From: Gnetum montanum
Lineage: Eukaryota > Streptophyta > Gnetopsida > Gnetales > Gnetaceae
Direction: 5' to 3'
NCBI GenBank assembly: GCA_015680685.1
Contig: MNCI01008931.1
Location: forward strand, 362,345 to 426,344
Length of the DNA: 64,000 nt
Shown here: piece after piece, positions 33,573 through 44,858 of the stretch
Layout: the number at the start of each line of letters is the position of its first letter
Numbering within the stretch: the first letter of the stretch is position 1
Translations under genes and position numbers: made by a program
Notes under the pieces: generated by a model
Database searches by the model: none
Seen by the model: the letters and a program-made list of their open reading frames with translations, nothing else
What the model was told of the DNA's origin: nothing

Positions 33573-34317
33573 TGATGGGACGCGATATCGCATGGGCTGC
33601 GATATCACGTACGCAATGTATGGTACGTGATATCGTAGTCTGCCGCCATTTCTATAAATAAGAGGTGGCTCTCCCTTGTTTCACATTCTAGATTTAGGCC
33701 GTAGCCAAACTCTTGCTATTTTTCCATTCCAGAGTTAGAATAATTTCCATGTGCCTGCAGTAGGAGTTCCCAAAGTGAACAAATCTTTATTCGAGCAAAT
33801 ATTGTACCTGAGCACATGTTTGTGTACGGAAATAAAGACGAACTTTTGGATAAACCTTGTAGTGCATGGACCAAGCTAATGAGGATTTAATTACTGTTGA
33901 ATGTTTAAATGATTTCTTAGGACTTAATCTCTCTCAACCCTCAACTCCTAGTTAAGTGCATTTAGTACGACCACTTTGAGCATGTGCGTTACGCTTAGTN
34001 NNNNNNNNNNTAAGTGGGAACGTATACTGATGCTAGGTTAATTAAGGCTTAGTTAGTTAAAGTTAGTTATTAGTCTCTTCACCCTTTCCTCTCTTAGCAT
34101 AGGCGATAAAAACATAAAAGATATAAAAATCATATACCTTAAGTTCACTTAACCATACAACCATGACAAATACAAGTGAACTTGGGAAGACAATGATTGA
34201 TCAACCTTAAGTGTTCCATAAGGCGTGTAGGCACTTAGTCTGCGGAGTTCAACTGGATTGCACATGAAAAAGCTCGTATTCGTATGGTTGAGTGTAGGGG
34301 TACCTCGCCACTCATCA
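33573..34317 (+). repeat. 3' LTR of family A copy 2 (745 bp as assembled, contains a gap)
   Basis: TGATGGGACGCG...CGCCACTCATCA. Palindromes at 33582-33635 and TATAAATA at 33653-33660. The N run at 34000-34010 stands in place of roughly 85-90 bases present in the 5' LTR, so the gap length is not real. Confidence 0.9.
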
Positions 34318-34322
34318 ATAGA

Positions 34323-35037
34323 GATACATATATCATGAGTAATCATCAATAAAGGTAATGAAATACTTTTGACCATACACATCCATATTTGGACTACAAA
34401 TATCTGTATGTATGATATCTAATATGTCTAAACTTCTCTTGGCATCTTTCTTTGACATATTGGTCTTCTTTCCCTTTATGCAGTCCACACAAGTGCCAAA
34501 GTCAGTAAAATTTAGAGTACCAAGTACTCCATCATTTACTAATCTCTCTATTCTCTTAATAGAGATATGTCCTAATTTATGATGCCACAACATAGAGGAT
34601 TCATCATTCATAACACATATTTTAATGCTAGCATGAACATGCATAGAAGTATGAGAAGTTTCATTTTGCAAATTAATTTTAAAAAGACCATTTGTCAATG
34701 TACCATTTCCAATAAGTTTAGCTCTATAATATGAACTAAATATAGTGTCTAAAAAATTAAAGGAAAATCCCAATGATACAAGCCTTGAAACAAAAATTAA
34801 AATCCTTGAAAAACTAGGAATATAAAATGTCTTTTCCAACTTTAAAACAAAACCACTACTTAAAACTAATTTGCATGTTCCAATTGCCTCCACATGTGAG
34901 CACATCTTATTGCCTGAATAGATGCATGAGTCACTTCCCAATGGCTTCATTAGGTTTTTCACCCCTTGAAAGGAATTGGTAACATGGATTGTAGAACCAA
35001 AATCAATCCACCATGTGTCATGGCCAACATCAACCAT
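34323..35037 (-). pseudogene. Protease, zinc-binding domain and integrase start of the copia element
   Basis: An open frame of 234 residues. Protease: WWIDFGSTIHV at residues 9-19, where the usual DSG is DFG, so the Ser after the catalytic Asp12 is lost. The middle covers the protease flap region and the linker. The integrase zinc domain has H153 and H157 (WHHKLGH) with C183 and C186 (CVDC). The core starts with DIIHTD (first catalytic Asp, D212) and FITFIDDYS. The next codon is TGA, probably CGA originally. The frame then runs to the target duplication and continues in phase at 27348. Confidence 0.88.
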
Positions 35038-35059
35038 ATTGGATTCAAAGAAAAAAAAA

Positions 35060-35875
35060 GTGAGAGTCGAGTATCTTTCTTTTCAAACCATTTCTAATAT
35101 TTAGAACAATCCTTTTTTATGTGTCCTTTCTTTTTGCAGAAAAAACATCTAGATTCCTTCTTAATATTAGCTTATGTAGGAAATTTGACCTACCACTTGC
35201 CTTGGCTTATCCTTTATTCTTTCCTTATGTAGCTAGATGCACACTCTCTTTCGCTTCCATAGAAAGTCTCCCCTCTTCTTGCACACACATGGTCATTAGT
35301 TCATTGATTAACCATTTGTCCTTATGGGTGTTATAAGAAATCTTAAAGGGTCCATATTGCAGTGGGAGCATGTTTAAGATGTAGTGCACAAGGAAAGATT
35401 ATAACATCTTAACCTCAAGTGTTTTGAGATGAGCCACTCTATCCCTCATTTGCATGATGTGCTCATGCACACCACGACTTTCAGTGAGCTTCATGGATGA
35501 GAACTTCATTATCAAGGTGCTAGACAATGCCTTGTCTGATGACTCAAATTGTTTATTAATGGCCTTTTAAAAAGTGTTCACATTGTCATATTATTCTAGT
35601 GAACCACACATACCAGCTGAGATCTTGGTTTTTATGAACATGACATAGAGGTGATTAAATCACTCCCATTTTTCATAATTACCAATATCATTTAGATGGT
35701 TGATTGTTGTAACAATAGGTGGTTCATCCTTACAGATAGCATAATTAATGTCCATCTAGCCTAAATGAAGAATAATTCTCTTCTTCCACACCTTATAAGT
35801 ATCACCCTTTAATTCAACAATGTCACATTTAAAATCAGAGTAGCTTATAGGTTGTATAACTGCATAATCAAACAT
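35060..35875 (-). pseudogene. Gag of the copia element
   Basis: From a Met at 35873-35875 the minus strand reads YAVIQPISYSDFKC, WKKRIILHLG, NYEKWERFNHL, MKFSSMKLTESRGVHEHI, LLVHYIL-type text, HKDKWLINELMTMCVQEE and the zinc knuckle CFFCKKKGHIKKDC near 35110-35155 (C-x2-C-x4-H-x4-C, all four ligands present). This is the usual copia gag plan. There are several stops. Gag and protease are out of phase by one base at a run of nine T on the coding strand (plus strand 35051-35059). Confidence 0.8.
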
Positions 35876-36670
35876 GCTTATGTCACTAAATTTGAGGTTA
35901 AAATACCATAAGACATGTTTACTAATGTAAATCATGAAAAATATGAATCGAATGACATATAATTACCTATGGGCTAAATTTTAATTCAAACAGATTCATG
36001 TATCCTTACGATGAAACTATTAAACTATATTCCTTTCCTTAATCCCTGTGGGTAAATTAAGAAAAATAATTTAACATATCATCCTAATTAATCTTATTAA
36101 ATACAATAAAAAATCCTGTGGGATAAATTTTATCATAGTACATATGATTAATCAAAATTTTTAATGTTGTGTATCATATGTGATCCAAAAGATCTTAGTA
36201 CATAATTTTGCATAATTAAAGATGCTATGGATACTCTAATTATACAAAATTATACAAATCACTTGTTATAATTCATATGCAGAAAAGGATGCATACATAT
36301 ACAAAAATATCCATAAAATTGATAAATTATCAAATTCAACATGGTATAAACATAATTTATTCAATTATTCTAGCCCAAGGTTCCTAGGTGGAGGTTAAAG
36401 CACCAAAAGAAAACCCTATAGAATTATGCTAATCCATTGGCTAACATTAAACAACACCAGAAATCATAATAAAAATGATAAATGTTGGAAAAAGCACATA
36501 CATAATTCATGTGCATAAGAATGCAACAAAATGTGAGAGTGAAATATTTTCACTAGGCAGAAACCAAAAGTGAGCTATCTTCCTCAAACTATAAAGCATA
36601 GAAATATTAAAAAAATGTTGTTTCCAAATTGCATCATCATCAAAAACTACATCAAGATAGAGATCTAACA
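35876..36670 (-). other. 5' untranslated leader of the copia element
   Basis: AT-rich sequence between the primer site and gag; no coding signal. The word TGTTGGAAAAAGCACAT at about 36483 is not an LTR edge. Confidence 0.5.
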
Positions 36671-36683
36671 CTTAGATTCCAAA
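36671..36683 (-). promoter_or_regulatory. Worn primer binding site, initiator tRNA-Met type
   Basis: The minus strand reads TTTGGAATCTAAG after the LTR edge, three mismatches from TGGTATCAGAG. Confidence 0.55.
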
Positions 36684-36924
36684 TGTAAGAAAAAAAATTA
36701 TGTAGGAAACCAGATGGCACAAGTAATCAAAGTACAGAATGCGGAAGCAAATNTACCATACCCACTAACATGTTTTTATGAGTTGGTTAATGCATCAANT
36801 GTTAGTGGGTATGGTGGCCATTTTCATGCATTAACTAACCCATAAAAATAGGTTAGTGGGCATGGTGGCCACTTTCATGCATTAACTAACCCATAAAACA
36901 CGTTAGTGGGTAACACATGTTACA
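36684..36924 (-). repeat. 5' LTR of the copia element (241 bp as assembled, damaged)
   Basis: Begins TGTAAGAAAAAAAATTATG and ends AACACATGTTACA, with a proper CA end. Compared with the 530 bp 3' LTR about 290 bases are missing. Single N at 36753 and 36799 flank a 45-base piece that is the reverse complement of LTR repeat sequence, so the assembly is wrong or collapsed here. Confidence 0.75.
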
Positions 36925-36929
36925 TAGAG

Positions 36930-39756
36930 ATCCACCAATATGTCAATTTTTTAGTAGTTCAGATCTTACTATACAAAATACATGAAATTTGATCACCCAT
37001 ATATTCAATAGTGTAATATAAGTTAATTGTTGATACTGCTTGAACCATTTAAATAGTTCTTCAATTTGGGTTTTGAACACATGTCCCATTTATTTCCTTG
37101 GGTCCTTTAAGATTGACTTTCCCTAGTGATTTCAAGATCTTTGAGCATGTATTATGATTGATGTTTATCATCATGAATGACATACTTCTAGGACTAAAGG
37201 GTTGGTTTCTAAGAAAGTGTTCAGAAACAACTCTCTAATGGTTGTGAATGCTTTTAAGTAATAGCTCTAATATTGCTTAGGCTACCATCAATCTTCAAGA
37301 TGAGATTGTTTGCCTATTTGATTATTTTTCCTTATAATTTGATACATCAACTATGTTAAACACTTGATATTATGGATTGTATATTATTGTTTCTGTAATA
37401 ATTGACCAAATGCTAGAGCACTTGGTAGAGTCCAACTCTCTTTAAAGTTCTAGATCAGGTTTGAGAATTGAAGAGGCCCTCACATGGACAAGCCCCTATG
37501 TTTGCCACATTAGGATGTTCACAAGATTGGAGGTATTGGAACTATTCTAGTCAATCATGTTGAAACTAATTGTTGATGTCAACCTCACCCATGCTAGGCA
37601 CGGGGCCATGTTTAAATATGTTTGAATATCATGAAAATTTAAAAGCCCTATTAGTCCGCTACCTTACCAATAGGCATTTATTCATCAACAGTATCTCTTG
37701 CACAATGCATAATGGCATAAGATTTACCCCACAACACATATGGAAAATACAAATGAGACATGATGTGGTGGGGAGTGGGAACAAGTGAGTGTGCAGGTGG
37801 CAGGTGCAATTGCATGTGAATTCCAACCAAAGTAAATGGACCCACATGGTAGATTGGTATTATAAACATTATATGTCAGTTTAAGCACATCTTCCATGCC
37901 TACTAGTCTATATTCTGAGATAGAAGAGACCTATTCACATTCACACAATCACATGACACCTTTATCTATCTGGTCAATATCATGGTTGGTTAAATCTTTC
38001 AACATATGTGAATGGCACATGCACCTCTAAAATGTTGACCTTCTGCATTGGATGTGTCATGTTCTTCCATAATTCAACATCACCCATCTTGAGTTTACTA
38101 GTAAACTCAATAAGTACAAGCCTCATGTTCTATACATGAAATGTTATTAGTATCAACTTGGTTGGCTAAAATAATGTTACTCAAACAACTCTCTGCAACA
38201 ACACCAACCACTAGGTCAGGTTTAGTGTTAGATAGAAACCTTTTGACTACTTTCTTGCTTGCACATCCAAACCATGAAGGAATAAGTCCATTGTCTCATA
38301 CATTCAAGATATTTTTGCAAATGATTTATGGTATATATCTAATCGATGTAGTGTTAGACAACCCATACGTAAGGTGAAGCTAGCATTGAACTTCCTTTCA
38401 TCTCATAATATAAATGTGTTCTTGGAATTCTCTGTAGTCTATCTGTCACTTATTATGCTTTTTCATATTTAAAAATAAAATATTGGTTCTTGAATTGAAG
38501 GCTTCAAGATTGATTAATTTGCTATAGCCATAGGAAGCTAGCAAGCCAAGATGTAGCATCTTTGGCTCCTAAAGTAAAGATGTGCACGATGATGGACATA
38601 ACAGCATTACATAGTAGTGGGAGTTACACAAAATGTGGGCATTCATGGCATTAGTGGTGGGGAGTTATAGGCATCTAAATTGGCAGATAGTGGACATTTA
38701 AACAAGGTGTCAAGGACAATTAAATAGCAGGATAGAAATGGGAGGGAATAATTAGATCTTGGGGACAGGGGTGCCAGCCAGGAACTCTGCGCACTACAAC
38801 AGGCTTTTCTCTTACTTTTACCTACAGGTGATGATGGGTGTGCAACTAGTAGTAGTGGAGACATGTGGTGGTAGTATCTCAATAGTAGCAGACTTTAATG
38901 GTGGCATGGTCGACAGTGGACTCTCTCTCTCTCTTTGTCTTTTCTTCTCCCCCCCCACCCACATGACAGCAACACATGGTAGGCTTGTAGGTTGTAGCAG
39001 GCATGCAACATGTAGTGTCAAATGGAGGTTGAAAGGCTGTAGGTGGTGCATTGTGGTTGTTAGGCAATGATGACTCACAAGAGGTGGCAGATGGTAGTGC
39101 ATGTGCGACAGACAGTGGCAAGATTTAAGTGATAGTAGTTGCTTCCCTACGCAACTATGATTGGCAGTCTCTCTCTCTTCTCTCTCAGTCACACACACTC
39201 TCTTGCTAGGGAGGGTAGGAAATAGAGCATGTTCTATCTATGCATAAAAAAATGGGTTAGCAAGCACCATTAACCAACCTCTCTTTGACAAGGCACGTGA
39301 GATTTTCTCTCCTCCCTTTCACTATTTCTCTTTTTTTTTATAATGGTGAAGCTGCAATAGGTAGCCTCCTTGGGGTTTTTGCCACCAACAACAAGTTGTG
39401 TGGTAGGCAATGATGAGGCACATGGTGGTGGAAAACCAAACAAATCTCTCTTCCCCTCTCTTGGTGGCTATGTGCGGTGTTCACTGTGGTAGTATTCATG
39501 ATGGACCAATGACCTGATCTAGTAGCAGCTGTGGGGGACCAAGGAAAATTTATATTTTTCTAGTTACCTATTGTATTGAAGACACTTATTTAATTTAAAT
39601 TGTTGATTTTTTTAATTTATTTGTTTATGGAACACCACATTGCCCTCTCTAGCTAAGACTATTCTTGAGTTTTTGTACCTATACAGGAGGTGCCCTAGGC
39701 AATAGTCTCCTCAAATGAGTTTTTCCTCGATGTTGGTGTGACCAAAATTTATTCAT
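36930..39756. other. Unassigned DNA right of the copia element
   Basis: No supported gene. Several short frames (for example 37570-37788, 38759-39070) have no recognisable domain and overlap frames on the other strand. A (CT)n run (38919-38937) and a C-rich run (38951-38962) are present. The 38.6-39.5 kb part is richer in GGTGG/GTAGTGG text than its surroundings and could be the U3 of the element that follows. Confidence 0.4.
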
Positions 39757-39785
39757 CAACATCTTTTTGGCACTAGAAGGAGAGC
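39757..39785 (+). promoter_or_regulatory. Possible LTR end and primer site
   Basis: An ATCAACA end is followed by TCTTTTTGGCACTAGAAGGA, which has the form of an LTR end plus a primer site (TGGC at the CCA position). It lies about 450 bases before a gag frame in the same direction. I cannot name the tRNA. Confidence 0.35.
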
Positions 39786-40213
39786 TTGTTTTCTATTTTC
39801 CTAATTTCTATTTTTATTTTTATTTTTTATTGTCCCAAAGCCCATTTTCATTTCTTTGATTTCTATTTTTTCTTTTTATGTTTATACTTTCACTCATATT
39901 CTTGTTCTCAATGGCCTATTTTCAAGTTTCTAAAATTTCTGTTCCTATTACCAAAACCTTCATTTCCTATTTCTAGTCTTGATTAATAGTTATCAAGTTT
40001 TCAATTTTAACAATCTATTTTTCTTTTGTTTTCTAGTCTTGTTTACAAGTTCATATTTTAGTGGTCCTTACCCTTGTTCCAACTTTGGTAAGGTGATTTT
40101 CTTAATATCATCCTACTTTAAATCTACTTTTCCAAAATTTTCACATTTACTATTTTATTTTAGATTTTATATATATTGCAATTTCATGCATTTATTTTTC
40201 TTTAAATTTTTGN

Positions 40214-41270
40214 ATGGTAGGCAATCATTTCCCAAATCCCTTAGTGAGCAACCCCTTCAACTTTATCAACTACCATGATATCCCAAAGTCATTTCAAAAC
40301 ATAAACTTGTTCTACAATCCCACAATCCCTAATAGTGATGCTCGCCAACATATACAATGCTTTGAAACCTTGCTAAACATCCACAACATTGTCCAAAATG
40401 ACATAGCATGTAGGGTCTTTGTGATGACTTTTAGGAGCATAGCCACCCAATAGTTTTTGATGCTCCCAAATGCCTTCATTGACTCATGGCAAGAATTCAA
40501 AAGTAGGCTCTTGCTCCAATTTGACAAGTTCACTAGCCTAGCCATGGCATAAAGCAACTTTACAAGCTTGAGGAAAATTCATGGGGAAAATTTCTGTGAC
40601 TACACCTTAAGATTTGTCCATCAACTTGCCTATGTGCCAAATGAGATGCATTCATAACCTAATGGCATCCTCAATTTTTACTTGTCCTCCATTGATCCAT
40701 TCTTTGCCTATGCCATCAAATCTAATCCCAACATAATAGAAATACAGGGAGCAATGGCTAAATTCATGGAGTTAGAACAAATTACCCTCATGAATAGTAT
40801 TCAAACTTAATTTGGGATGATGAGCATTAGTAATCCTATGCAATTTAACCCTCTACCAACTTTTCCAATGACCAATACTATGTTTCAAACTCTTGTTCCC
40901 CTTCAAATGACTCAACCTACAAATAGTTGTTTTCAAGGTCCCACATCTTCTTCATTCCTACCATCTAACACTAGTTTGAATGATGATCAATTGAAGGCCT
41001 TAATTCAATCCATCATAAACCTGAACGGGATATCTAATCCAGTTGAACCCCTAATTCAAACTCAAGACTAGATGACCAAGATATTAACTTCACTGCACAA
41101 ACTTTCAAATGAAGTAGTTGAACTAAAGTAGAATAGCAACAAGGGTCCTATACAATTTGAAAGGCTAAGTTCATCAATCAATGATGATTATTACTGTTTC
41201 CATAACACAAGGCAACATTCTAAGAGGACTTGTCCTCATTCTTAGCATTATATGGTGACAATGCCTAGAG
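40214..41270 (+). pseudogene. Gag of the 40 kb Ty3/gypsy element
   Basis: Residues from 40214: LVSNPFNFINYHDIP, DARQHIQCFETLLNIHNIV, AIDSWQEFKSRLLLQFDKF-type gag core (with ACRVFVMTFRSIATQ before it), ENFCDYTLRFVHQLAYVP, then a Pro/Asn/Ser/Thr-rich middle (40817-41071). A knuckle-like YYCFHNTRQHSKRTCPH near 41190-41240 retains C...H...C. An N at 40213 sits just before the start, so the true start may lie upstream. Stops occur near 40451, 40550 and 41069. Confidence 0.65.
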
Positions 41271-41854
41271 TCAACAAAATGGGAAACCCCCTTTTATGGT
41301 CCTTAATGTACCCCATGAAACAAAAAAATGAAGAGGTCTCCTCATTAGAACAAGTTATGGTAAGTGATCCCAACCCACATAACACCCACTACCATAGACT
41401 TAGTGACATTTTGAATACCACATAGCAACAAACTAGGAATAATCCTTATACACCTCCAAATAGAAGAGTTCCTAGTCAAAACCCTATAAACAACAAAATC
41501 AGGCCATCTCAAGTAAACACCCCACGATGGCCAAACTCCACTTCTCTACCTAGAAGAGCCCCACCTCAATAGGAAGCCAAAGATGTACATAAGATTTACG
41601 ATTTGGTTGAGGATTTAAAAAGAGTTAAAGATAACATTTCAATGTATGATCTCCTACACTTTAACAAAATGAAAGAGGTGATTTAGAATATAGTTCATAC
41701 ACCTAAAATTAAAAAAGAAAAATCCCCAATCCCTAAAAGGTAAGTTTACTTCACTGAAAGTACTAACATGCTATCAGTATAGAATGCAAACAATTCCATG
41801 TCAAGAAAGAAAGAATAACCTCCTTTCCTAACAACGCTGATTATTTTAGGAAAG

Positions 41855-42241
41855 AACATTCATAATTGTTTAATGGATTCTAGAGCAGCTATTAGTGTTA
41901 TGCCACTTGAGGTATGTAAGACTTTAGGAGCACAAATGACATCACAAATGAAAAGTGTAATACAAATCGATGGGTCTAATGTACCTATAGTAGAGTCATT
42001 AAAAGGAATGAAAGTACAATTTAAACAATACTCTACATTTACATGTTATACGGATATCCTCGTAGTTGACATGTTGTCCACTTATGGTGTGCTCTTATCT
42101 AGGACTTTTGAAGCCAAGTTTGGGGGCTTCTTTAGGTTAGATTTCTCAGAACTGTTAATCCCTATCAAAGGAAAATATGAATATATGATTGTACCTAGAG
42201 AACCCTTTTATAAGTTAGTGGTAATGACTTTTGATCAATAG
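41855..42241 (+). pseudogene. Retropepsin-like protease of the 40 kb Ty3/gypsy element
   Basis: CLMDSRAAISVMPLEVCKTLG corresponds to the catalytic DSGAAIS motif; Asp and Ser are kept, Gly has become Arg. It is followed by QMKSVIQIDGSNVPIVESL, TDILVVDMLSTYGVLLSRTF and FFRLDFSELLIPIKGKY, the second strand region and end of the protease. The Gly-to-Arg change at the active site should inactivate it. Confidence 0.72.
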
Positions 42242-42288
42242 AGTAAATCTCTACAGCATACTATTACCATGGTTTGATTTTAGATGAG

Positions 42289-42651
42289 AGTGTTGGAAAA
42301 AATAGTCATGCTGAAGCATTAGCGTGTCTTAAAGTAGCAGAGCCTTTTCTAAGAGAAAGTTAGAAGGCATGTGTAGATTTTTCTAAGGCAGCACCAAAAA
42401 CAAAGTTACCTTCCCCTTGGATTGCAGTGAAGCATTTATCTGAGAAAATTCCAAGAGATGTTGCAAATAAGGCACGTATCAGAAGGAATTCTAACCCCAA
42501 TGATAAGGTTTCGGAAACGTTGCCAAAAATGCCAGACTTCTCATTATCTTTGAAACCAGATGAGTATACTTTACTTGCAATTGACTGCAGTTGGAATGAA
42601 GAAATACCCAGCCCAAAAACTTCATTATCATGTTCTGATGGTAACAAGTGA
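42289..42651 (+). pseudogene. Exon-like coding stretch, unrecognised (possible host gene fragment)
   Basis: A legible frame with one internal TAG (42361): NSHAEALACLKVAEPFLRES, then KLPSPWIAVKHLSEKIPRDV, MPDFSLSLKPDEYTLLAID and NEEIPSPKTSLSCSDGN, ending TGA at 42649. Composition and codon use are less AT-rich than in the retroelements around it and I see no retroelement motif. It could be the last exon of a host gene, followed by 3' untranslated sequence with a CAG repeat near 42703, or a captured gene piece. Confidence 0.35.
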
Positions 42652-43084
42652 AACAATTTTTTTTCCTTCCAAAATGTTTAGTGAATGAGAACTCAGACAA
42701 CAGCAGCAGCAGAGCTCAATAATTGCATGAGGTGCCTTGTCAAAACCTTGAATTACTGTAGCTGTTTGCTTACCGCAGAGGGAGGTGTTGAACACCATCT
42801 AAAGGAAAAAGGAATTGGCCCTGATTGTTTCACTGTCATGAACATGCATCACTCAGACAGCTCGCCAATTTCATTACATTAATTGATCCTTCTTAAAATC
42901 TGCTACGTTGGATGTACAGGCATGTATTCTCCAGTTGTATTCATGTGTATCAATGTAGTAGTCACATTCGGTGTGCATGTGAATGCTTTTAGTTATCCAA
43001 ACAATGGATGTATTTGGCATGCATAGTTACCTATGTAAATCTTATAATTTAGTGCTTCTATTCTCCTGATTTACATTCAAAGGA

Positions 43085-43339
43085 ATGGTGAACTGTAGTG
43101 CCTCTTCCATGGAGAAAACCAAATGTGAATCTGGTAATTTTATGATTGGAGAAGATGAGGACAAAGAGGAGACTGAATTAAGTAATCGTGTTAGTGAATG
43201 GGACAGTGATAGTGATTTAGAAGGATATGACATCAAGATAAAAAATGAGGAAATGCTTCTTTCTAGTTTTATTTGTACTCTTTATGATAACCTGTATTGG
43301 AAGGTGTCAGAACTGAAGTTGCTCTTCAAAATGCTTTGA
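43085..43339 (+). pseudogene. Acidic exon-like stretch, unrecognised
   Basis: An open frame of 84 residues. Its middle is strongly acidic (GEDEDKEETELSNRVSEWDS) and its C-terminus hydrophobic (MLLSSFICTLYDNLYWKV). The start at 43085 follows a pyrimidine-rich stretch ending in AAAG. It may belong with the stretch at 42289 as part of one host locus, but no motif proves this. Confidence 0.3.
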
Positions 43340-44858
43340 ATGCACATCCAAAACTACATTATTCATGTCATCTTCTGAATAATTAGTTTTTAAATTTAGG
43401 AATTTTGAATTACGTCATATTGTTCATGGTCATAATCTTAGCTAAGAACGTTGCCGCAACTTATTCCAAGTGTTACTGCTTGGACCACCCAAACAGGTTT
43501 GTGTAAAACCGGTGAGTTGCAATTTTGTTTTGTTCCGGAATGCTAGGTCATGCAGTGACACTATAGTTTGTTGGTTTTGTACAAGAATTGCAGGAGAGTA
43601 TACTTGGAAACTTTGCATTCTGCCAATACTGTATAAAAGTTTGCAAAACAGACCACTATCAAATTTCATTGCTATGATTAATGAGATGGTAGCCCAACTG
43701 GTAATTTTGTTAATTTGTTAACAAGTTGCAAGTTGAAGCAATGATTGAGGTATCCAACATCTTCCGAATTTTATAGCTATGCCTGAGTTTCTCTCCATGC
43801 CACAAAAACTCTCTATTATCACTCAGTATCCTGTTCAATGCATTATGTAGATTTCATGAAAAAGAAAAAATCTCTCCCGCCAACTTTGCATAAACAAAGA
43901 AGGAAAAAAAAAAAAAAAAGTCACTCATGCCATCCATATATAACATTCTTGATTGGTTGGCAAATATCTATCATGCTTTGCTAATTTTTAATGGAGACGA
44001 TTGCATACCCATGGAAGCCCCAACAAGATTTTTTTTTTTAAATTCTAAACACATTTTACATTTATCCAAACTAATTTCAACATACGGAGGACCCTTTAAC
44101 GTATCCTCTCCCCCTGCGTTCCAGGTTAGCTTTACCAGTGGAAACAACACTAACATTGACATCATTGATTAAGTTCAGAGATGTAGTGTAGCTAGTTGAT
44201 TTTGAATTTATCAATATTTTGAATTCATCATTAGCAAAGGGGATCTTACACACTTATTTTTGTAATTTTTTCTTTGGTGTGCGTTTAATGACAACGTTGC
44301 ATGCTAGCATTAAATTTTCTTATCATATTTTTGTGATTTTCATATGCTTTAATGCTCTGTACAAGGCTTATCTCAAACCCATACTCGTGGTCGTTGAATT
44401 AGTGAGCATCTTATGCTTTATCAAGCAACCTTGCCAAAACAACTTGCCTTTCCATATGCAATTCAATGAGCAGACTCATGTGTGGTTTTGCCCTAGCACC
44501 AAGGACTTCTTGCTCTATTTGCTACAATAGTTCAATGTGATCATATGGTCACACTTGACCATAAATGTTGCAGGGGCCATTATTGAAACTTTGGGCGGGG
44601 TGGTGGGGAGAAGGGAATGGTGCATGGGGAGGAGTCTTTTAAGTGTATCCTCAAGTTCATGAAGGATGATTCCAAAGCTATTATGGAGATGGAGCGAGAT
44701 GGAAGCACACATTCGGTGGTACTTTGACAATTATCACAAATTTGGGGGATGCCAGAATTCTTGATGTATCATCTTGATAACACCCTAATGATTGGGAATA
44801 GAGTAAACTCCCTATTCCAGAATTTCATTGGCTCTATCTACTTGCTAGAAGGGTAAGC
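43340..44858. other. Unassigned DNA, low-copy in appearance
   Basis: No supported gene. A run of 16 A at 43904-43919. Frames at 43470-43721, 43927-44172 and 44219-44530 give no recognisable domain. Confidence 0.35.

Larger units (their letters stand above)
27354..34317 (+). mobile_element. Complete family A gag-protease retrotransposon (6.96 kb), nested in copia integrase
   Basis: LTRs at 27354-28185 and 33573-34317, primer site at 28186, gag at 28332, protease at 30859-31668, then about 1.9 kb with no pol, and a purine tract at 33561-33572. The target duplication ATAGA is perfect (27349-27353 and 34318-34322). The first base pair of the left LTR reads TA instead of TG. RT, RNase H and integrase are absent, so it must have been moved by enzymes from another element. 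Both LTRs have the GATATC array and TATAAATA box. Confidence 0.93.
24024..36924 (-). mobile_element. Ty1/copia element, split by a family A element
   Basis: Order on the minus strand (right to left): 5' LTR 36684-36924, primer site, gag, protease, integrase, RT, RNase H, purine tract and 3' LTR 24024-24553. This is the copia gene order. The integrase is interrupted by the element at 27354-34317; without it the copia element is about 5.9 kb. Flanks are gagag (24019-24023) and tagag (36925-36929), a 4 of 5 match. All frames are broken. Confidence 0.9.
40214..42272 (+). mobile_element. Ty3/gypsy gag-protease remnant, separate lineage
   Basis: One phase from 40214 to 42241 covers gag and protease with stops but no frameshift. 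No RT follows; the sequence changes character near 42272. This gag is unlike those of families A and B. Confidence 0.68.

Noticed and set aside
34149-34382. 77-codon minus-strand open frame
   Set aside because: Mostly antisense of the family A 3' LTR, joined by chance to the copia text.
38818-39198. Overlapping frames on both strands at 38.6-39.2 kb
   Set aside because: Composition-driven openness around CT and C runs; no recognisable domain on either strand.
39786-40278. Hydrophobic Phe/Leu-rich frames that look like membrane proteins
   Set aside because: They translate T-rich leader sequence before the 40 kb gag; no conserved motif.
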